The position numbers were made by a program, and so were the translations under genes. This document shows, piece after piece, positions 50,917 to 59,162 of a stretch of DNA of 64,000 nucleotides (its first letter is position 1; every line of letters begins with the position of its first letter). The notes under the pieces were generated by a model that was given only the letters and a program-made list of their open reading frames with translations, was not told the origin of the DNA and made no database searches. Source of the stretch: Micromonospora avicenniae (GTDB lineage Bacteria; Actinomycetota; Actinomycetes; Mycobacteriales; Micromonosporaceae); contig NZ_FTNF01000001.1 of the NCBI RefSeq assembly GCF_900156065.1, positions 620,001 through 684,000 on the forward strand, given 5' to 3'.

Positions 50917-52020
50917 GTGAGGGCCGCCATCGTCGCGGCCGCAGTCGCGTTCATCATCTCCCTGTTCGGCACACCAGTGGCAGTTCGCGTCTTCACCGCG
51001 CTCAAGGCAGGACAGCCGATCCGTTCCCTCGGCCTCGCCTCGAACGAGGGCAAAAGGGGCACGCCTGCGATGGGTGGCGTCGTGTTCATCGTGGCGACCG
51101 TCGTCGCCTACGTCGCCGGGCACTTGACGCTGACCACGCTGCCCGATGGGCAGATCGCGCAGGTGAAGCCGACCATGACGGCCCTCGTCCTGCTCGGCCT
51201 CTTCGTCTTCTGCGGCGCGGTCGGCTTCGTCGACGATTACCTCAAGGTCCGCCGGCGCAATTCCGACGGCCTGTCCGCCAAGGGCAAACTGCTCGGTCAG
51301 GCGATCATCGGCACCGGATTCGGCATCGCCGCGCTCTACGTGGCGAGCGCCAACGGCCAGACCGTGGCCAGCGAGCACATCTCATTCATCCGGGACATCA
51401 GCTGGCTGAACGTCGGCAAGGTCGGCTCGGTGATCGTGTTCGTATTCGTGATCACGGCGATGTCGAACGGTGTGAACCTCACCGACGGCCTCGACGGCCT
51501 GGCCACCGGCGCGTCGACCCTGGTGCTCGGCGCATACGCGCTGATCGGGTACTGGCAGTACCGGCACTGGTGCGCCGACGAGACGTACGCCCGCGCGAAC
51601 GACTACTGCTACCAGGTCCGCGATCCTCTGGAGATCGCCATGATCGCGGCCGCGGCCGCTGGCGCCTGCGTGGGCTTCCTGTGGTGGAACACGTCCCCGG
51701 CACGGATCTTCATGGGCGACGTGGGCGCGCTCGGGCTCGGCGCCCTGATCGGCGGGCTCGCGGTGGCGACCCGCACCACGCTGCTGTCGATCCTGATCGG
51801 CGGTCTCTTCTTCATCATCACGGTCACCTGGGTGATCCAGATCGTCTCGTACCGGACCACCGGAAGACGTGTCTTCCGGATGGTGCCGTTGCATCACCAC
51901 TTCGAGCTGGCTGGATGGAGCGAGGCCAACATCGTGGTCCGGTTCTGGATCGTGGCCGGCGTCTGCGCGGCCGTCGGCCTGGGCCTGTTCTACTCGGACT
52001 TCTTGGCGGTCGTCGGATAG
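50917..52020 (+). CDS. mraY: phospho-N-acetylmuramoyl-pentapeptide transferase, stand-alone copy
   Basis: MraY makes lipid I from UDP-MurNAc-pentapeptide and undecaprenyl phosphate. The 367-residue protein has ten membrane helices and the family catalytic residues: D106-D107 (GFVDDYLK), N187 and D190 ([11 protein letters not shown]), D268 (FMGDVG) and the HHH block (326-328, [12 protein letters not shown]). No other dcw-cluster gene (murF, murD, ftsW, murG) is near, so this is probably a second copy. The conserved FMGDTGSLALG is [11 protein letters not shown] here. A stand-alone mraY could supply extra capacity, or tolerance to MraY-targeting antibiotics; both are speculative. GTG 50917 has GGAGG about 8 nt upstream. 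Confidence 0.92.
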   Translation: MRAAIVAAAVAFIISLFGTPVAVRVFTALKAGQPIRSLGLASNEGKRGTPAMGGVVFIVATVVAYVAGHLTLTTLPDGQIAQVKPTMTALVLLGLFVFCGAVGFVDDYLKVRRRNSDGLSAKGKLLGQAIIGTGFGIAALYVASANGQTVASEHISFIRDISWLNVGKVGSVIVFVFVITAMSNGVNLTDGLDGLATGASTLVLGAYALIGYWQYRHWCADETYARANDYCYQVRDPLEIAMIAAAAAGACVGFLWWNTSPARIFMGDVGALGLGALIGGLAVATRTTLLSILIGGLFFIITVTWVIQIVSYRTTGRRVFRMVPLHHHFELAGWSEANIVVRFWIVAGVCAAVGLGLFYSDFLAVVG

Positions 52021-52125
52021 AAGCCACGCGACGAGGCTGGGTCTGCCGCCGACGGCGATCCGCCGGGCGGCCTGGTCAGCGGAGAAGCTGCTGCTGCTTC
52101 CCGCCCCGGACCGAGGGGCCTGCTG

Positions 52126-52650
52126 CTACAGCTCGACCCAGTACCGCCGCACCGTCCCGAGTTCGGTGTCCCGAATGTCCTCCAGGACGCCGCCCTGGCG
52201 CTCGATCGTCCGCCCCGAGGCGGTGTTGTTCACCTCGCAGGTGATCAACACTCGGTTCATGCCGAGCGTGCGTGCCTCGTCGAGCATCCGGCCCAGCGCC
52301 CAGGTGGCCAGCCCGCGGCGGCGCGCGGACGGTCGGATGCCGTAGCCGATGTGGCCACCGACCCGCAACAGGAAGTCGTCGAGCCCGTGCCGCAGGGCGA
52401 TTCCGCCGAGCACCTGGTCACCCTCGACGATCCATCGGTACGTGCAGTGCACCCGCCCGGCATCCAGGGGCTTCGTCGGATCCGACTCCTCCGTGAGCCG
52501 GGCCACCCAGGCGGCGAACCCGTCGGACGAGTCCACCTCGTCGGACGGCCGAAGGCCGAAACCGTCCTCATGAACGCCGGAGCCCCAGTCGTCACGCGCC
52601 TCCAGCCAGGCGGTGTGGAGACGGACGGTGGGGGCGATCAGCTCGGGCAC
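52126..52650 (-). CDS. GNAT-family N-acetyltransferase
   Basis: The 174-residue protein has the GNAT core: VLGGIALRHGLDDFLLRVGGHIGYGI, the acetyl-CoA loop RPSARRRGLATWALGRML, and TCEVNNTASGRTIERQGGVLED near the C-terminus. The substrate is not predictable; the layout resembles small-molecule or antibiotic acetyltransferases rather than ribosomal-protein ones. GTG 52650 is chosen because it lies 6 nt after TATCGT. A start 30 nt upstream is possible. It diverges from the glutaredoxin-like gene with 55 bp between starts. Confidence 0.88.
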   Translation of the reverse strand: MPELIAPTVRLHTAWLEARDDWGSGVHEDGFGLRPSDEVDSSDGFAAWVARLTEESDPTKPLDAGRVHCTYRWIVEGDQVLGGIALRHGLDDFLLRVGGHIGYGIRPSARRRGLATWALGRMLDEARTLGMNRVLITCEVNNTASGRTIERQGGVLEDIRDTELGTVRRYWVEL

Positions 52651-52656
52651 CCGGCG

Positions 52657-52662
52657 ACGATA
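52657..52662 (-). promoter_or_regulatory. -10 element for leaderless GNAT gene
   Basis: TATCGT on the minus strand ends 6 nt before GTG 52650. Confidence 0.5.
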
Positions 52663-52691
52663 CCGGCCGACGCCGATCACGCGGCGGCGAC

Positions 52692-52697
52692 TAGCAT
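52692..52697 (+). promoter_or_regulatory. -10 element for glutaredoxin-like gene
   Basis: TAGCAT ends 8 nt before GTG 52706, giving a start at or just before the codon. It faces the GNAT promoter 29 bp away. Confidence 0.4.
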
Positions 52698-52705
52698 CCG
52701 GGGCT

Positions 52706-53131
52706 GTGCTGCGCAGTTGGGGTCCGCCGGGACTGCTGCTGGCGAGCGGACTGTTCGCCGCGTCCGGCCAGCGGTCGCTGTGGGCCGGTGCCGTCTGGCT
52801 GGCGGTCCTCGCCGCGCTGGCGTTCGTGTTGTCGCCGCTGGCGTTCCCGCGTGCCGTGACGGCGGCACAGGCGCGGCAGCGCAGCGCGGCGGACGGTCGG
52901 CCGGTCGTCTACTGGCGGCCCGGTTGTCAGTACTGCCTCCGGCTGCGCTTCCGGCTCGGCCGTGCCGCCCGCCGGGCGTACTGGGTCAACATCTGGAGCG
53001 ACCCGGCCGGGGCGGCGGCCGTCAGGGCGGTCGCCGGTGGGAACGAGACGGTGCCGACGGTGGTGCTGTCCGACGGTGAGCCGGCCGTCAATCCGAGCCC
53101 GGACTGGTTCCGACGCCGGCTGGGACCGTAG
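52706..53131 (+). CDS. membrane-bound glutaredoxin/mycoredoxin-like protein
   Basis: The 141-residue protein has two N-terminal membrane helices (about residues 8-20 and 26-47). A short glutaredoxin-like domain follows: VVYWRPGCQYCLRLR (active site C74-x2-C77), then WVNIWSDPAGAAAVRAVAGGNETVPTVVL, where TVP is the cis-proline loop. Such actinobacterial proteins probably reduce mixed disulfides with mycothiol; membrane attachment is the less common feature. GTG 52706 is favoured by TAGCAT 8 nt upstream. It converges with the LtrA gene. Confidence 0.85.
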   Translation: MLRSWGPPGLLLASGLFAASGQRSLWAGAVWLAVLAALAFVLSPLAFPRAVTAAQARQRSAADGRPVVYWRPGCQYCLRLRFRLGRAARRAYWVNIWSDPAGAAAVRAVAGGNETVPTVVLSDGEPAVNPSPDWFRRRLGP

Positions 53132-53158
53132 CCCTACGACCCGGGTGACGCGGGCCGA

Positions 53159-54355
53159 TCAGCGCGCCGGCTCGGCGGCGAGTGGCGCTGCCAGCTCGCC
53201 GTACCTCCGCTCCACCGCACACTGCACGACCAGTGCCACCGCCAGCAGCGCCAGGGCGGAGAGCGCGGGCAGCAGCCGGGCCGGTGCGATGAGCAGCAGC
53301 AGCACGACGGCACCGACGACCGGCGGCAGCGCGGTGATGCCGGCGGTGAGCCGCAGGCAGAGCCCTCGGCCGACGAGGTACAGCGCGCCCCCGCCGTAGA
53401 GGGCGACGATGCTCGGCAGGCCCAGTTGATCGACGGTGCCGTGGTGCATGAGTATGGCCAGCACCTGCTCGATGCCGAGCGCGAGGTACATGATTCCGGC
53501 GATCATCGGCAGGTGGGCGAGGCTGAAGGCGTCGCTGGCGATGGTGCCCCGCCGCATCCGGGGCGCGGTCGCCATGACGTGCTCGATGGCCCGCGCGAAC
53601 CGGTCGAAGTACAACCGCCACAGGCATACGGTGACCACGAAGCCGAGCAGCGCCGCCAGCAGCACCCACCAGCTGGCCAGCTCGGCACCGGCACCGAGGC
53701 CGATCGAGATCAGCGACTCGCCGATCGCAATGATGATCACGAGGCGGTGCCGCTCGGTGAAGTGGCTGACGCTGCGTAGTTCCCACGGGCTGTAGCCGGA
53801 GGCGATCCGGCCGCCACCGACGTCGACCAGGAACGCCACCGCCCAGAGCATCGTCTGCACCGTGCCGCCGACCAGCGCGCCGGCCACGAGCGGGAGCGCC
53901 GCCAGCGCCAGCGGAATCGCGCTGAGCCGGAGCGTGCGGGTGAGCTGAGGACTGCGGGACACGTACAGGTAGAGCGTCAGGTGCAGGACCCGTACGGCCA
54001 GGTAGGCGGCGGCGAGCAGGAGCGGGGCCGGCAGCGGGCTCTCCTCCTGCCGCCAGGCGTCCGAAATCGCCAGCGCCGCCACGAAGAGTGCCGCCATGGC
54101 GGTCAGGGTGCCGGTGCGGATCAGGCCGACGTCGGCGCGCGCCTCGTTGCCCAGCCAGGCGTACGCGGACCAGGAGAACCACAGCAGCAGGATGAGGATC
54201 AGCCCGCGGAGCATCGTGACGGCGGAGGGAGTCTCCGCCATGAACTCGACGATCCGGGTGAGTGCGAAGACGAAGACGAGATCGAAGAAGATCTCGAAGT
54301 TGGTCGTCCGGTGCGTCTCCTCGGTCGTGTCGTACCGGTACCGAGGGATGCGCAC
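53159..54355 (-). CDS. low temperature requirement protein A (LtrA) family membrane protein
   Basis: The 398-residue protein has about ten membrane helices and the LtrA hallmark start RTTNFEIFFDLVFVFALTRI, then LWFSWSAYAWLGNEARAD and ERHRLVIIIAIGESLISIG. LtrA was named from a Listeria cold-growth mutant; the molecular function is not known. GTG 54355 lies 6 nt after GAAGAT. The hypothetical gene at 54.4 kb is on the same strand upstream, with 87 bp between. Confidence 0.88.
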   Translation of the reverse strand: MRIPRYRYDTTEETHRTTNFEIFFDLVFVFALTRIVEFMAETPSAVTMLRGLILILLLWFSWSAYAWLGNEARADVGLIRTGTLTAMAALFVAALAISDAWRQEESPLPAPLLLAAAYLAVRVLHLTLYLYVSRSPQLTRTLRLSAIPLALAALPLVAGALVGGTVQTMLWAVAFLVDVGGGRIASGYSPWELRSVSHFTERHRLVIIIAIGESLISIGLGAGAELASWWVLLAALLGFVVTVCLWRLYFDRFARAIEHVMATAPRMRRGTIASDAFSLAHLPMIAGIMYLALGIEQVLAILMHHGTVDQLGLPSIVALYGGGALYLVGRGLCLRLTAGITALPPVVGAVVLLLLIAPARLLPALSALALLAVALVVQCAVERRYGELAAPLAAEPAR

Positions 54356-54361
54356 CCCGTC

Positions 54362-54367
54362 ATCTTC
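54362..54367 (-). promoter_or_regulatory. -10-like element for ltrA gene
   Basis: GAAGAT on the minus strand ends 6 nt before GTG 54355. It matches the A2/A5/T6 core only, so it is weaker than the others. Confidence 0.3.
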
Positions 54368-54442
54368 GTGGCCGCAACGAGGCGACGCGGCCGGTTCGGC
54401 AAACGGGCCGTGGCGACGCGGCCGGTTCGGCGGCGACGGCGC

Positions 54443-54916
54443 TCAGTCGTGCCGTTCGGCGCGCTCGATCTCGGCGAACGCCGCGACGAGGTAGGCGTCG
54501 AGCGGCCGACTGGTGTGGGCCGACAGGTCGGCGACGAGCAGCGGGGCGTGCCGGGCGATCGCCGGTGGGTCCGGCGGCGACTCGTCGCCGTCCGGGTCGT
54601 ACACCCCGAGCGCACCGGCGAGCAGGACCAGCAGCACGTGCGGATCGATGTCGGCGCGCCACTGCGCCGCGCTGCGGGCGCAGCGTTCCAGCACCTGTCG
54701 GACGTCGTCGCCGTCCACGCCGTCCGGGTGGCTCTCCTCGAGCAGGAGCCGGACCACCGCGCCGAGGACCAGCCCCGACCGATCGGCCGTCGCCAGGCGG
54801 GCCACCGACTCGTCGTACGCCCGCGCGTCACGCTGCTGCGCGGCGCTGACCGCTTCGACTGCGCTCTCCGCGATCTCGCGGGCGGCTGCGGGCAGATGAC
54901 GCCAGGTGGTGCTCAC
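54443..54916 (-). CDS. hypothetical cytoplasmic protein, 157 residues
   Basis: I do not recognise a family. The protein is mostly helical and acidic: STTWRHLPAAAREIAESAVE, RLATADRSGLVLGAVVRLLLEESHPDG, LLVLLAGALGVYDPDGDES and a C-terminal AAFAEIERAERHD. There are no signal or membrane segments. GTG 54916 follows GATGCT by 6 nt, which decides against the longer reading from 54985. The MFS gene diverges from it. Confidence 0.65.
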   Translation of the reverse strand: MSTTWRHLPAAAREIAESAVEAVSAAQQRDARAYDESVARLATADRSGLVLGAVVRLLLEESHPDGVDGDDVRQVLERCARSAAQWRADIDPHVLLVLLAGALGVYDPDGDESPPDPPAIARHAPLLVADLSAHTSRPLDAYLVAAFAEIERAERHD

Positions 54917-54922
54917 CCGGTC

Positions 54923-54928
54923 AGCATC
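54923..54928 (-). promoter_or_regulatory. -10-like element for the hypothetical gene at 54.4 kb
   Basis: GATGCT on the minus strand ends 6 nt before GTG 54916. Confidence 0.35.
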
Positions 54929-55030
54929 GCAGAGGGGTCGGACACCGGCCGGGGTGGGTTCGGTCACGAACCCGCGTTCCGCCACGCGGGCCGGCGATTA
55001 ATCGAGTCGCACACTGTCACAGCCAACGCA

Positions 55031-55036
55031 GAGAAT
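55031..55036 (+). promoter_or_regulatory. -10 element for leaderless MFS gene
   Basis: GAGAAT ends 6 nt before ATG 55043. A 10-bp palindrome CGATTAATCG at 54995-55004 lies just upstream and could be an operator. Confidence 0.45.
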
Positions 55037-55042
55037 GCGGAC

Positions 55043-56323
55043 ATGTTGCGCCGCGCCCTACCCCGCCGTCCCGAAGCCCGACGCATCCTCGTCGGCACCC
55101 TGCTCTCGGCGATCGGGCGCGGTCTCACCCTGCCGTTCCTCTTCATCTATCTGACCGACGTGCGCGGGCTCACCGACGCACGCGCCGGGCTGGTGATCGG
55201 TTGGTACGGCGCGGTCACGCTGGCCTTGTCGCCACTCGGCGGCACTCTGATCGACCGGTTCGGTGCTCGCCGGGTGGTGCTGCCCTGTCTGCTGATCGAG
55301 GCGGCGGGCACCGGTGCGCTCGCCCTGGTCCACTCGTCCGCGTCCGCGTTCCTGGTGGTCACGGTGATCGCGATCGGCAGTTCGGCCATCTGGTCCGGGC
55401 AGAACACCATCCTCGCCTCGCTGACCGACGACGGCGAGCGGCAGCGCGTCTTCGGGCTGAACTTCGCCCTGCTCAACCTCGGCATCGGCATCGGCGGCAT
55501 GACCTCGGGCGCGATCGTCGACATCGGCCGTCCGGTGACCTTCCAGACGATCTACCTGCTGGACGCGGTGAGCTACCTGATGCCGGCCCTGATCCTGCTC
55601 ACCCTGCCCGGTGTCGGCCGCCGGATCAGCTCGGCTGCGGCGGGCGACCGGCCGTCCGGGGGCGGCTACCTCACGGTGCTGCGGGACCGCCCGTTCCGCC
55701 GACTGGTGGTCTTCGGTCTGATCCTCACCACCTGCGGCTACGCGCAGATCGAGGTCGGCTTCACCGCGTACGCCGTCCGGGTCGTCGAGGTGAGCCCCCG
55801 GGTGGTGGCCTGGGCCCTCGCCGCCAACACCGTGATGATCGTGCTCGCGCAGCTGGTGGTGATCCGGCGACTGGAGGGGCGGAGCCGCACCGGCGCGCTC
55901 GCGGCGGTGGGTGCGGTGTTCGCCACCGCCTGGCTCGTCCTGGGTGCCGCCGGCCTGGTCGGTACGGGCAACGCGCTCGTCGCCGCGCTCGGCGTGGTGG
56001 CCTGCTCCGCGATCTTCGGCTTCGGCGAGACGATGCTCTCGCCGGTCATGCCGGCGCTGACCAACGCGCTCGCCACCGACGAGCTTCGCGGCCGCTACAA
56101 CGCGATGAGTTCGATGATCTTCGGGATCAGCGGGGTCATCGGCCCGGTGACCGCGGGCCCGTTGATCGGCGCGGCCGACGGCAAGGTGTGGGTCGTGGCC
56201 GTCGTCGGCGGTTGTCTGCTCGCCTCCGTGGTGGCGCTCTCCCTGCGCCGCCTGCTCGCCCCCGCCGAGGACGGCCGCGCCCGCGACGCGGTCATCCCCG
56301 AGCCCGCCCCCGTTTCGGCCTGA
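55043..56323 (+). CDS. major facilitator superfamily transporter
   Basis: The 426-residue protein has twelve predicted membrane helices and the MFS loop GGTLIDRFGARRVV between helices 2 and 3. It begins MLRRALPRRPEARRILVGTL. The layout fits the drug:proton antiporter-type MDR branch, but the substrate is unknown. ATG 55043 is used because it starts just before the first helix and 6 nt after GAGAAT. The open frame that continues upstream runs antisense through other genes and was not used. It ends in a region with a strong hairpin, converging on the phosphodiesterase gene. Confidence 0.88.
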   Translation: MLRRALPRRPEARRILVGTLLSAIGRGLTLPFLFIYLTDVRGLTDARAGLVIGWYGAVTLALSPLGGTLIDRFGARRVVLPCLLIEAAGTGALALVHSSASAFLVVTVIAIGSSAIWSGQNTILASLTDDGERQRVFGLNFALLNLGIGIGGMTSGAIVDIGRPVTFQTIYLLDAVSYLMPALILLTLPGVGRRISSAAAGDRPSGGGYLTVLRDRPFRRLVVFGLILTTCGYAQIEVGFTAYAVRVVEVSPRVVAWALAANTVMIVLAQLVVIRRLEGRSRTGALAAVGAVFATAWLVLGAAGLVGTGNALVAALGVVACSAIFGFGETMLSPVMPALTNALATDELRGRYNAMSSMIFGISGVIGPVTAGPLIGAADGKVWVVAVVGGCLLASVVALSLRRLLAPAEDGRARDAVIPEPAPVSA

Positions 56324-56704
56324 CCCCGTACAGGGCGCACGCCCCGCGCGCTCGCACGCCCCCGCGCGCCACACCGCGGACACGCAGGCGTCATACCACG
56401 CGTGCACCGCATCGCCCACCCCGGACGCGCACGAGCCCTACCGGGCGCACCGGATAGCGCCACACCGCGCTGCGTCTTCCGGCCGGGAGTGCAGATCACG
56501 CTGGAACTAGGAAGTAGTGGCATCCCGGGCCGCAGGATGCCACTACTTCACGGAACGAGCGCGATCTTCACGGCAGCCCGCAGCGCCCGGCGCAGCACGC
56601 GGCAGGGTTGGCGCGGTGCGGCCACAGTGAGTGGCTCGCAGTTGCCGCCGTGGTGCGGCGCGTGGAGGGATAGGCGCGCGTATTCGGCCGGGGCCGACGG
56701 TCGC
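56324..56704. other. gene-free region between convergent genes
   Basis: These 381 bp hold no convincing gene. The first half is very rich in C and G, with many CGCAC/CGCG runs; the second half contains a 15-bp-stem hairpin (56511-56549). Confidence 0.6.
56511..56549. terminator. perfect 15-bp hairpin between convergent genes
   Basis: GAAGTAGTGGCATCC (56511-56525) pairs fully with 56535-56549 across a 9-nt loop. Its position favours a bidirectional terminator. Unusually for this DNA, the stem is only about half GC, and it lies about 190 bp after the MFS stop, so it may be an independent palindromic element. Confidence 0.55.
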
Positions 56705-57484
56705 TCAGAATCCGCAGGTCTGCCCGGCCGAGTGGCTGACCTGGACGGTGTGCGTCACGCAGTTGCCACCGACCACCAGGTGCAGCAGGAACCCGGTGGG
56801 CTCGGTGACCCAGCCGATCGGTTCGTCCGAGGTCATGGTGAGCGACGCCTGCCGCCAGGTGCTGGGCGCGGTGGTGAGCACGGTGCCGGCGAACGCCGCG
56901 GTCACCGGGCGGTGCAGGTGGCCGGCGCCGATCCGGACTACGTGCCGGTGCCGGCCGACCACCTCGGCGAGCGCGTCGGCGTCCGCCAACCCGATCGCGT
57001 CGGCGGCCGGTAGCCCCACGGCCACCGGCGGGTGGTGCAGGAAGACCAGTGCCGGCACCTCCGGCCGCCCGGCGAGCACGCCGTCGAGCCAGCCCAGCTG
57101 TTCCTCGCCGAGCTGCCCGCCGTCTGCGCCCGGCACCAGGGAGTCCAGGACGATGACGGTGGCCGCCGGGTGGTCGACGTGGTAGTACGCGGAGAACCCG
57201 CCGCCCAGCCACTGCGTACCGCCGAACTGGTCGAGCAGCGACTCGCGGTCGTCGTGGTTGCCCGGTGCCAGGTGCACCGGCAGCGGAAATCGGCCGATCA
57301 CCTCCCGAAGCGTGAGGTACTCGTCGGGTCGCCCGCGGTCGACGAGGTCACCGGTGATCACCACGCAGTCGGGCCGGGGCCGCAGCGCGAGTATCCGGCC
57401 GAGCGCCTGGTGCAGCCCGGTGGCCGGGTCGGCGGCGAGCGGACCGGTGGTCAGGTGCGGATCACTGAGCTGGGCGATCAGCAT
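56705..57484 (-). CDS. CpdA-like metallophosphoesterase, possible 3',5'-cyclic AMP phosphodiesterase
   Basis: The 259-residue protein has the class III phosphodiesterase layout: IAQLSDPHL, VVITGDLVDRG, HLAPGNHDDR, VFLHHPP and GAGHLHRPV, the metal ligands of CpdA and Rv0805-type enzymes. It begins at once with the first strand, so it is cytoplasmic. In M. tuberculosis the related Rv0805 cleaves cAMP weakly and other cyclic nucleotides better. ATG 57484 has a GAGGAGG ribosome site about 6 nt upstream. If it acts on cAMP it would oppose the cyclase encoded at 36-40 kb. Confidence 0.87.
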   Translation of the reverse strand: MLIAQLSDPHLTTGPLAADPATGLHQALGRILALRPRPDCVVITGDLVDRGRPDEYLTLREVIGRFPLPVHLAPGNHDDRESLLDQFGGTQWLGGGFSAYYHVDHPAATVIVLDSLVPGADGGQLGEEQLGWLDGVLAGRPEVPALVFLHHPPVAVGLPAADAIGLADADALAEVVGRHRHVVRIGAGHLHRPVTAAFAGTVLTTAPSTWRQASLTMTSDEPIGWVTEPTGFLLHLVVGGNCVTHTVQVSHSAGQTCGF

Positions 57485-57699
57485 GCGCGCCTCCTCGCGG
57501 CCGGGGTTCTCACGCTATCGCCGCCCAGGCTCGTACGGGGCCCCGCCGCATCCACCGGCGTCGTCCACAGCCTGTGGATAGCACATGTGTACGAAGGGCA
57601 TGCGCGATCTTGATCGGTACGGGGCTGGTCACGTCATGAGTACGCTTGGTCGCAGGTTCGGCACCGGCCGACCCCACCCCTACCTGGAACGACGAGCGA

Positions 57700-59121
57700 G
57701 TGGATCACCAGCGGATCATCCGTGACGTCACGGCCGACCTTCCCGCGGCCACAACCGCCCTCGATGCCTGCCAGCGTTTCGTCACGGCGCTCGCCGGGCA
57801 CACCCCGGCGGCCATCTCCTTGCTGCTCCAGGTCCAGGGCCGGTTGCGCTGCGTCGCGGCCACCGGCGCCTGGCAGATCTTCTCGACCGTGCCGCCGAAG
57901 ACCGGCATCGTCGGCCGGGTGTACGCCACCGGCGAGACCGCCGTCGTGCCCGACGTCGCCGCCGACCCCGACCACCTGCCGATCCGACCGGACGTGACCG
58001 CCGAGATCTGCGTACCGGTGGTCGACCCGGCCGGGCGGACCGTCGGCGCACTGGACCTCCAGTGGAGCGCACCGGTCGACCTGGCACCGTGGCGAGCCAC
58101 CGCCGAGCGGCTGGCCTCCCGCCTCGGCGCCCGGATCCTGGCGCTCGGCGGACCGCCGCCCGAGAGCCGCAGCGAGAAGCTGCTCCGGCACGCCGCCGCG
58201 CTCTCCGCCGCGACGACGGACTGCGATCTGATCACCACGGCCGTCTGCGCCGCCCGTGACGTCTCCGCGCTCTCCGCCGCGGTGCTGCTGCTGGACGGTC
58301 CCGAGGAGTCCCGGCTCTGCCGGGCGCCGCGCACCCCGGGTGAGCTGGAGGGCCGGATCCGCGCCGAACTGACCGAGGCCGGGCCGGCAGCGGTCGACCG
58401 CATCGTCGAGCGGGTCCACCGGTACGGCGCCGGCTACACGCTCGGCGAGGCCGGGCAGCCACCGACGGAGGAGTACGTCCCGCTCTCCCGCGCGGGCGTA
58501 CGCACGCTGGTGGCGGTCCCGCTCGGCCCGCCCGCCGGCGGGGGCGTGCTGCTCGTCGCCGACGAGCGCCTGCTCCGCCCTGACCCCACCACGGTCAGCC
58601 TGATGGAACTGCTCGCCGGTCAGGCCTGGAACAGCCTGGACCGGCTCCGCACCCTCGACCGGCTGCGCGAGCAGGCCAGTTCCGATCCGCTCACCGGGCT
58701 GCGGCACACCGGTCCGTTCGGCAAGCGGATCGCGGCGGCCACCCCGGGGCGTACGGCGCTGCTGGCGATCGACGTGGACGGCTTCAAGACGGTCAACGAC
58801 ACGTACGGGCACCAGGCCGGCGACCGGCTGCTGATCGGCCTGGCCCGGGCGCTGGAGAGCGCGCTGCGGCACGGCGACGAGTTGTACCGCATCGGTGGCG
58901 ACGAGTTCGTCGCGGTGATCGAGGTGAACCGTCCGGAGGAGGCGGTCCGGATCGCCGAGCGGCTGACCGAGGCGGCCCGGCAGACCGGCCGCACGATCAG
59001 CGTAGGGGTGGCGCTACCGCGCCCGGGCGAGTCCGCCGAACTCACCCTTCGCCGCGCCGACCAGGCTCTCTACATGGTCAAGCGGCAGGGACGCGACGGC
59101 GTCCGGCTGGCTCCGGCCTGA
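57700..59121 (+). CDS. GAF-GAF-GGDEF diguanylate cyclase, soluble
   Basis: The 473-residue protein has a first GAF domain (about 20-150: ISLLLQVQGRLRCVAATGAW, GIVGRVYATGETAVVPDVA, AEICVPVVDPAGRTVGALDLQ), a second GAF-like domain (about 160-320) and a GGDEF domain. The active-site motif GGDEF is intact at 399-403, and an inhibitory RxxD site (R390-D393) lies five residues before it. It should make c-di-GMP and be subject to product inhibition. No membrane helix or EAL domain is present. GTG 57700 is uncertain because only a weak ribosome site precedes it; TTG 57646 is an alternative. Confidence 0.9.
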   Translation: MDHQRIIRDVTADLPAATTALDACQRFVTALAGHTPAAISLLLQVQGRLRCVAATGAWQIFSTVPPKTGIVGRVYATGETAVVPDVAADPDHLPIRPDVTAEICVPVVDPAGRTVGALDLQWSAPVDLAPWRATAERLASRLGARILALGGPPPESRSEKLLRHAAALSAATTDCDLITTAVCAARDVSALSAAVLLLDGPEESRLCRAPRTPGELEGRIRAELTEAGPAAVDRIVERVHRYGAGYTLGEAGQPPTEEYVPLSRAGVRTLVAVPLGPPAGGGVLLVADERLLRPDPTTVSLMELLAGQAWNSLDRLRTLDRLREQASSDPLTGLRHTGPFGKRIAAATPGRTALLAIDVDGFKTVNDTYGHQAGDRLLIGLARALESALRHGDELYRIGGDEFVAVIEVNRPEEAVRIAERLTEAARQTGRTISVGVALPRPGESAELTLRRADQALYMVKRQGRDGVRLAPA

Positions 59122-59162
59122 CCCACCCGGCGACTGCGGGGCAGCCCACCGGGCGGCTCGGA

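Noticed and set aside
53981-55042. A 354-codon upstream extension of the MFS frame
   Set aside because: It is antisense to ltrA and the hypothetical gene and has no transporter-like sequence before the ATG at 55043.
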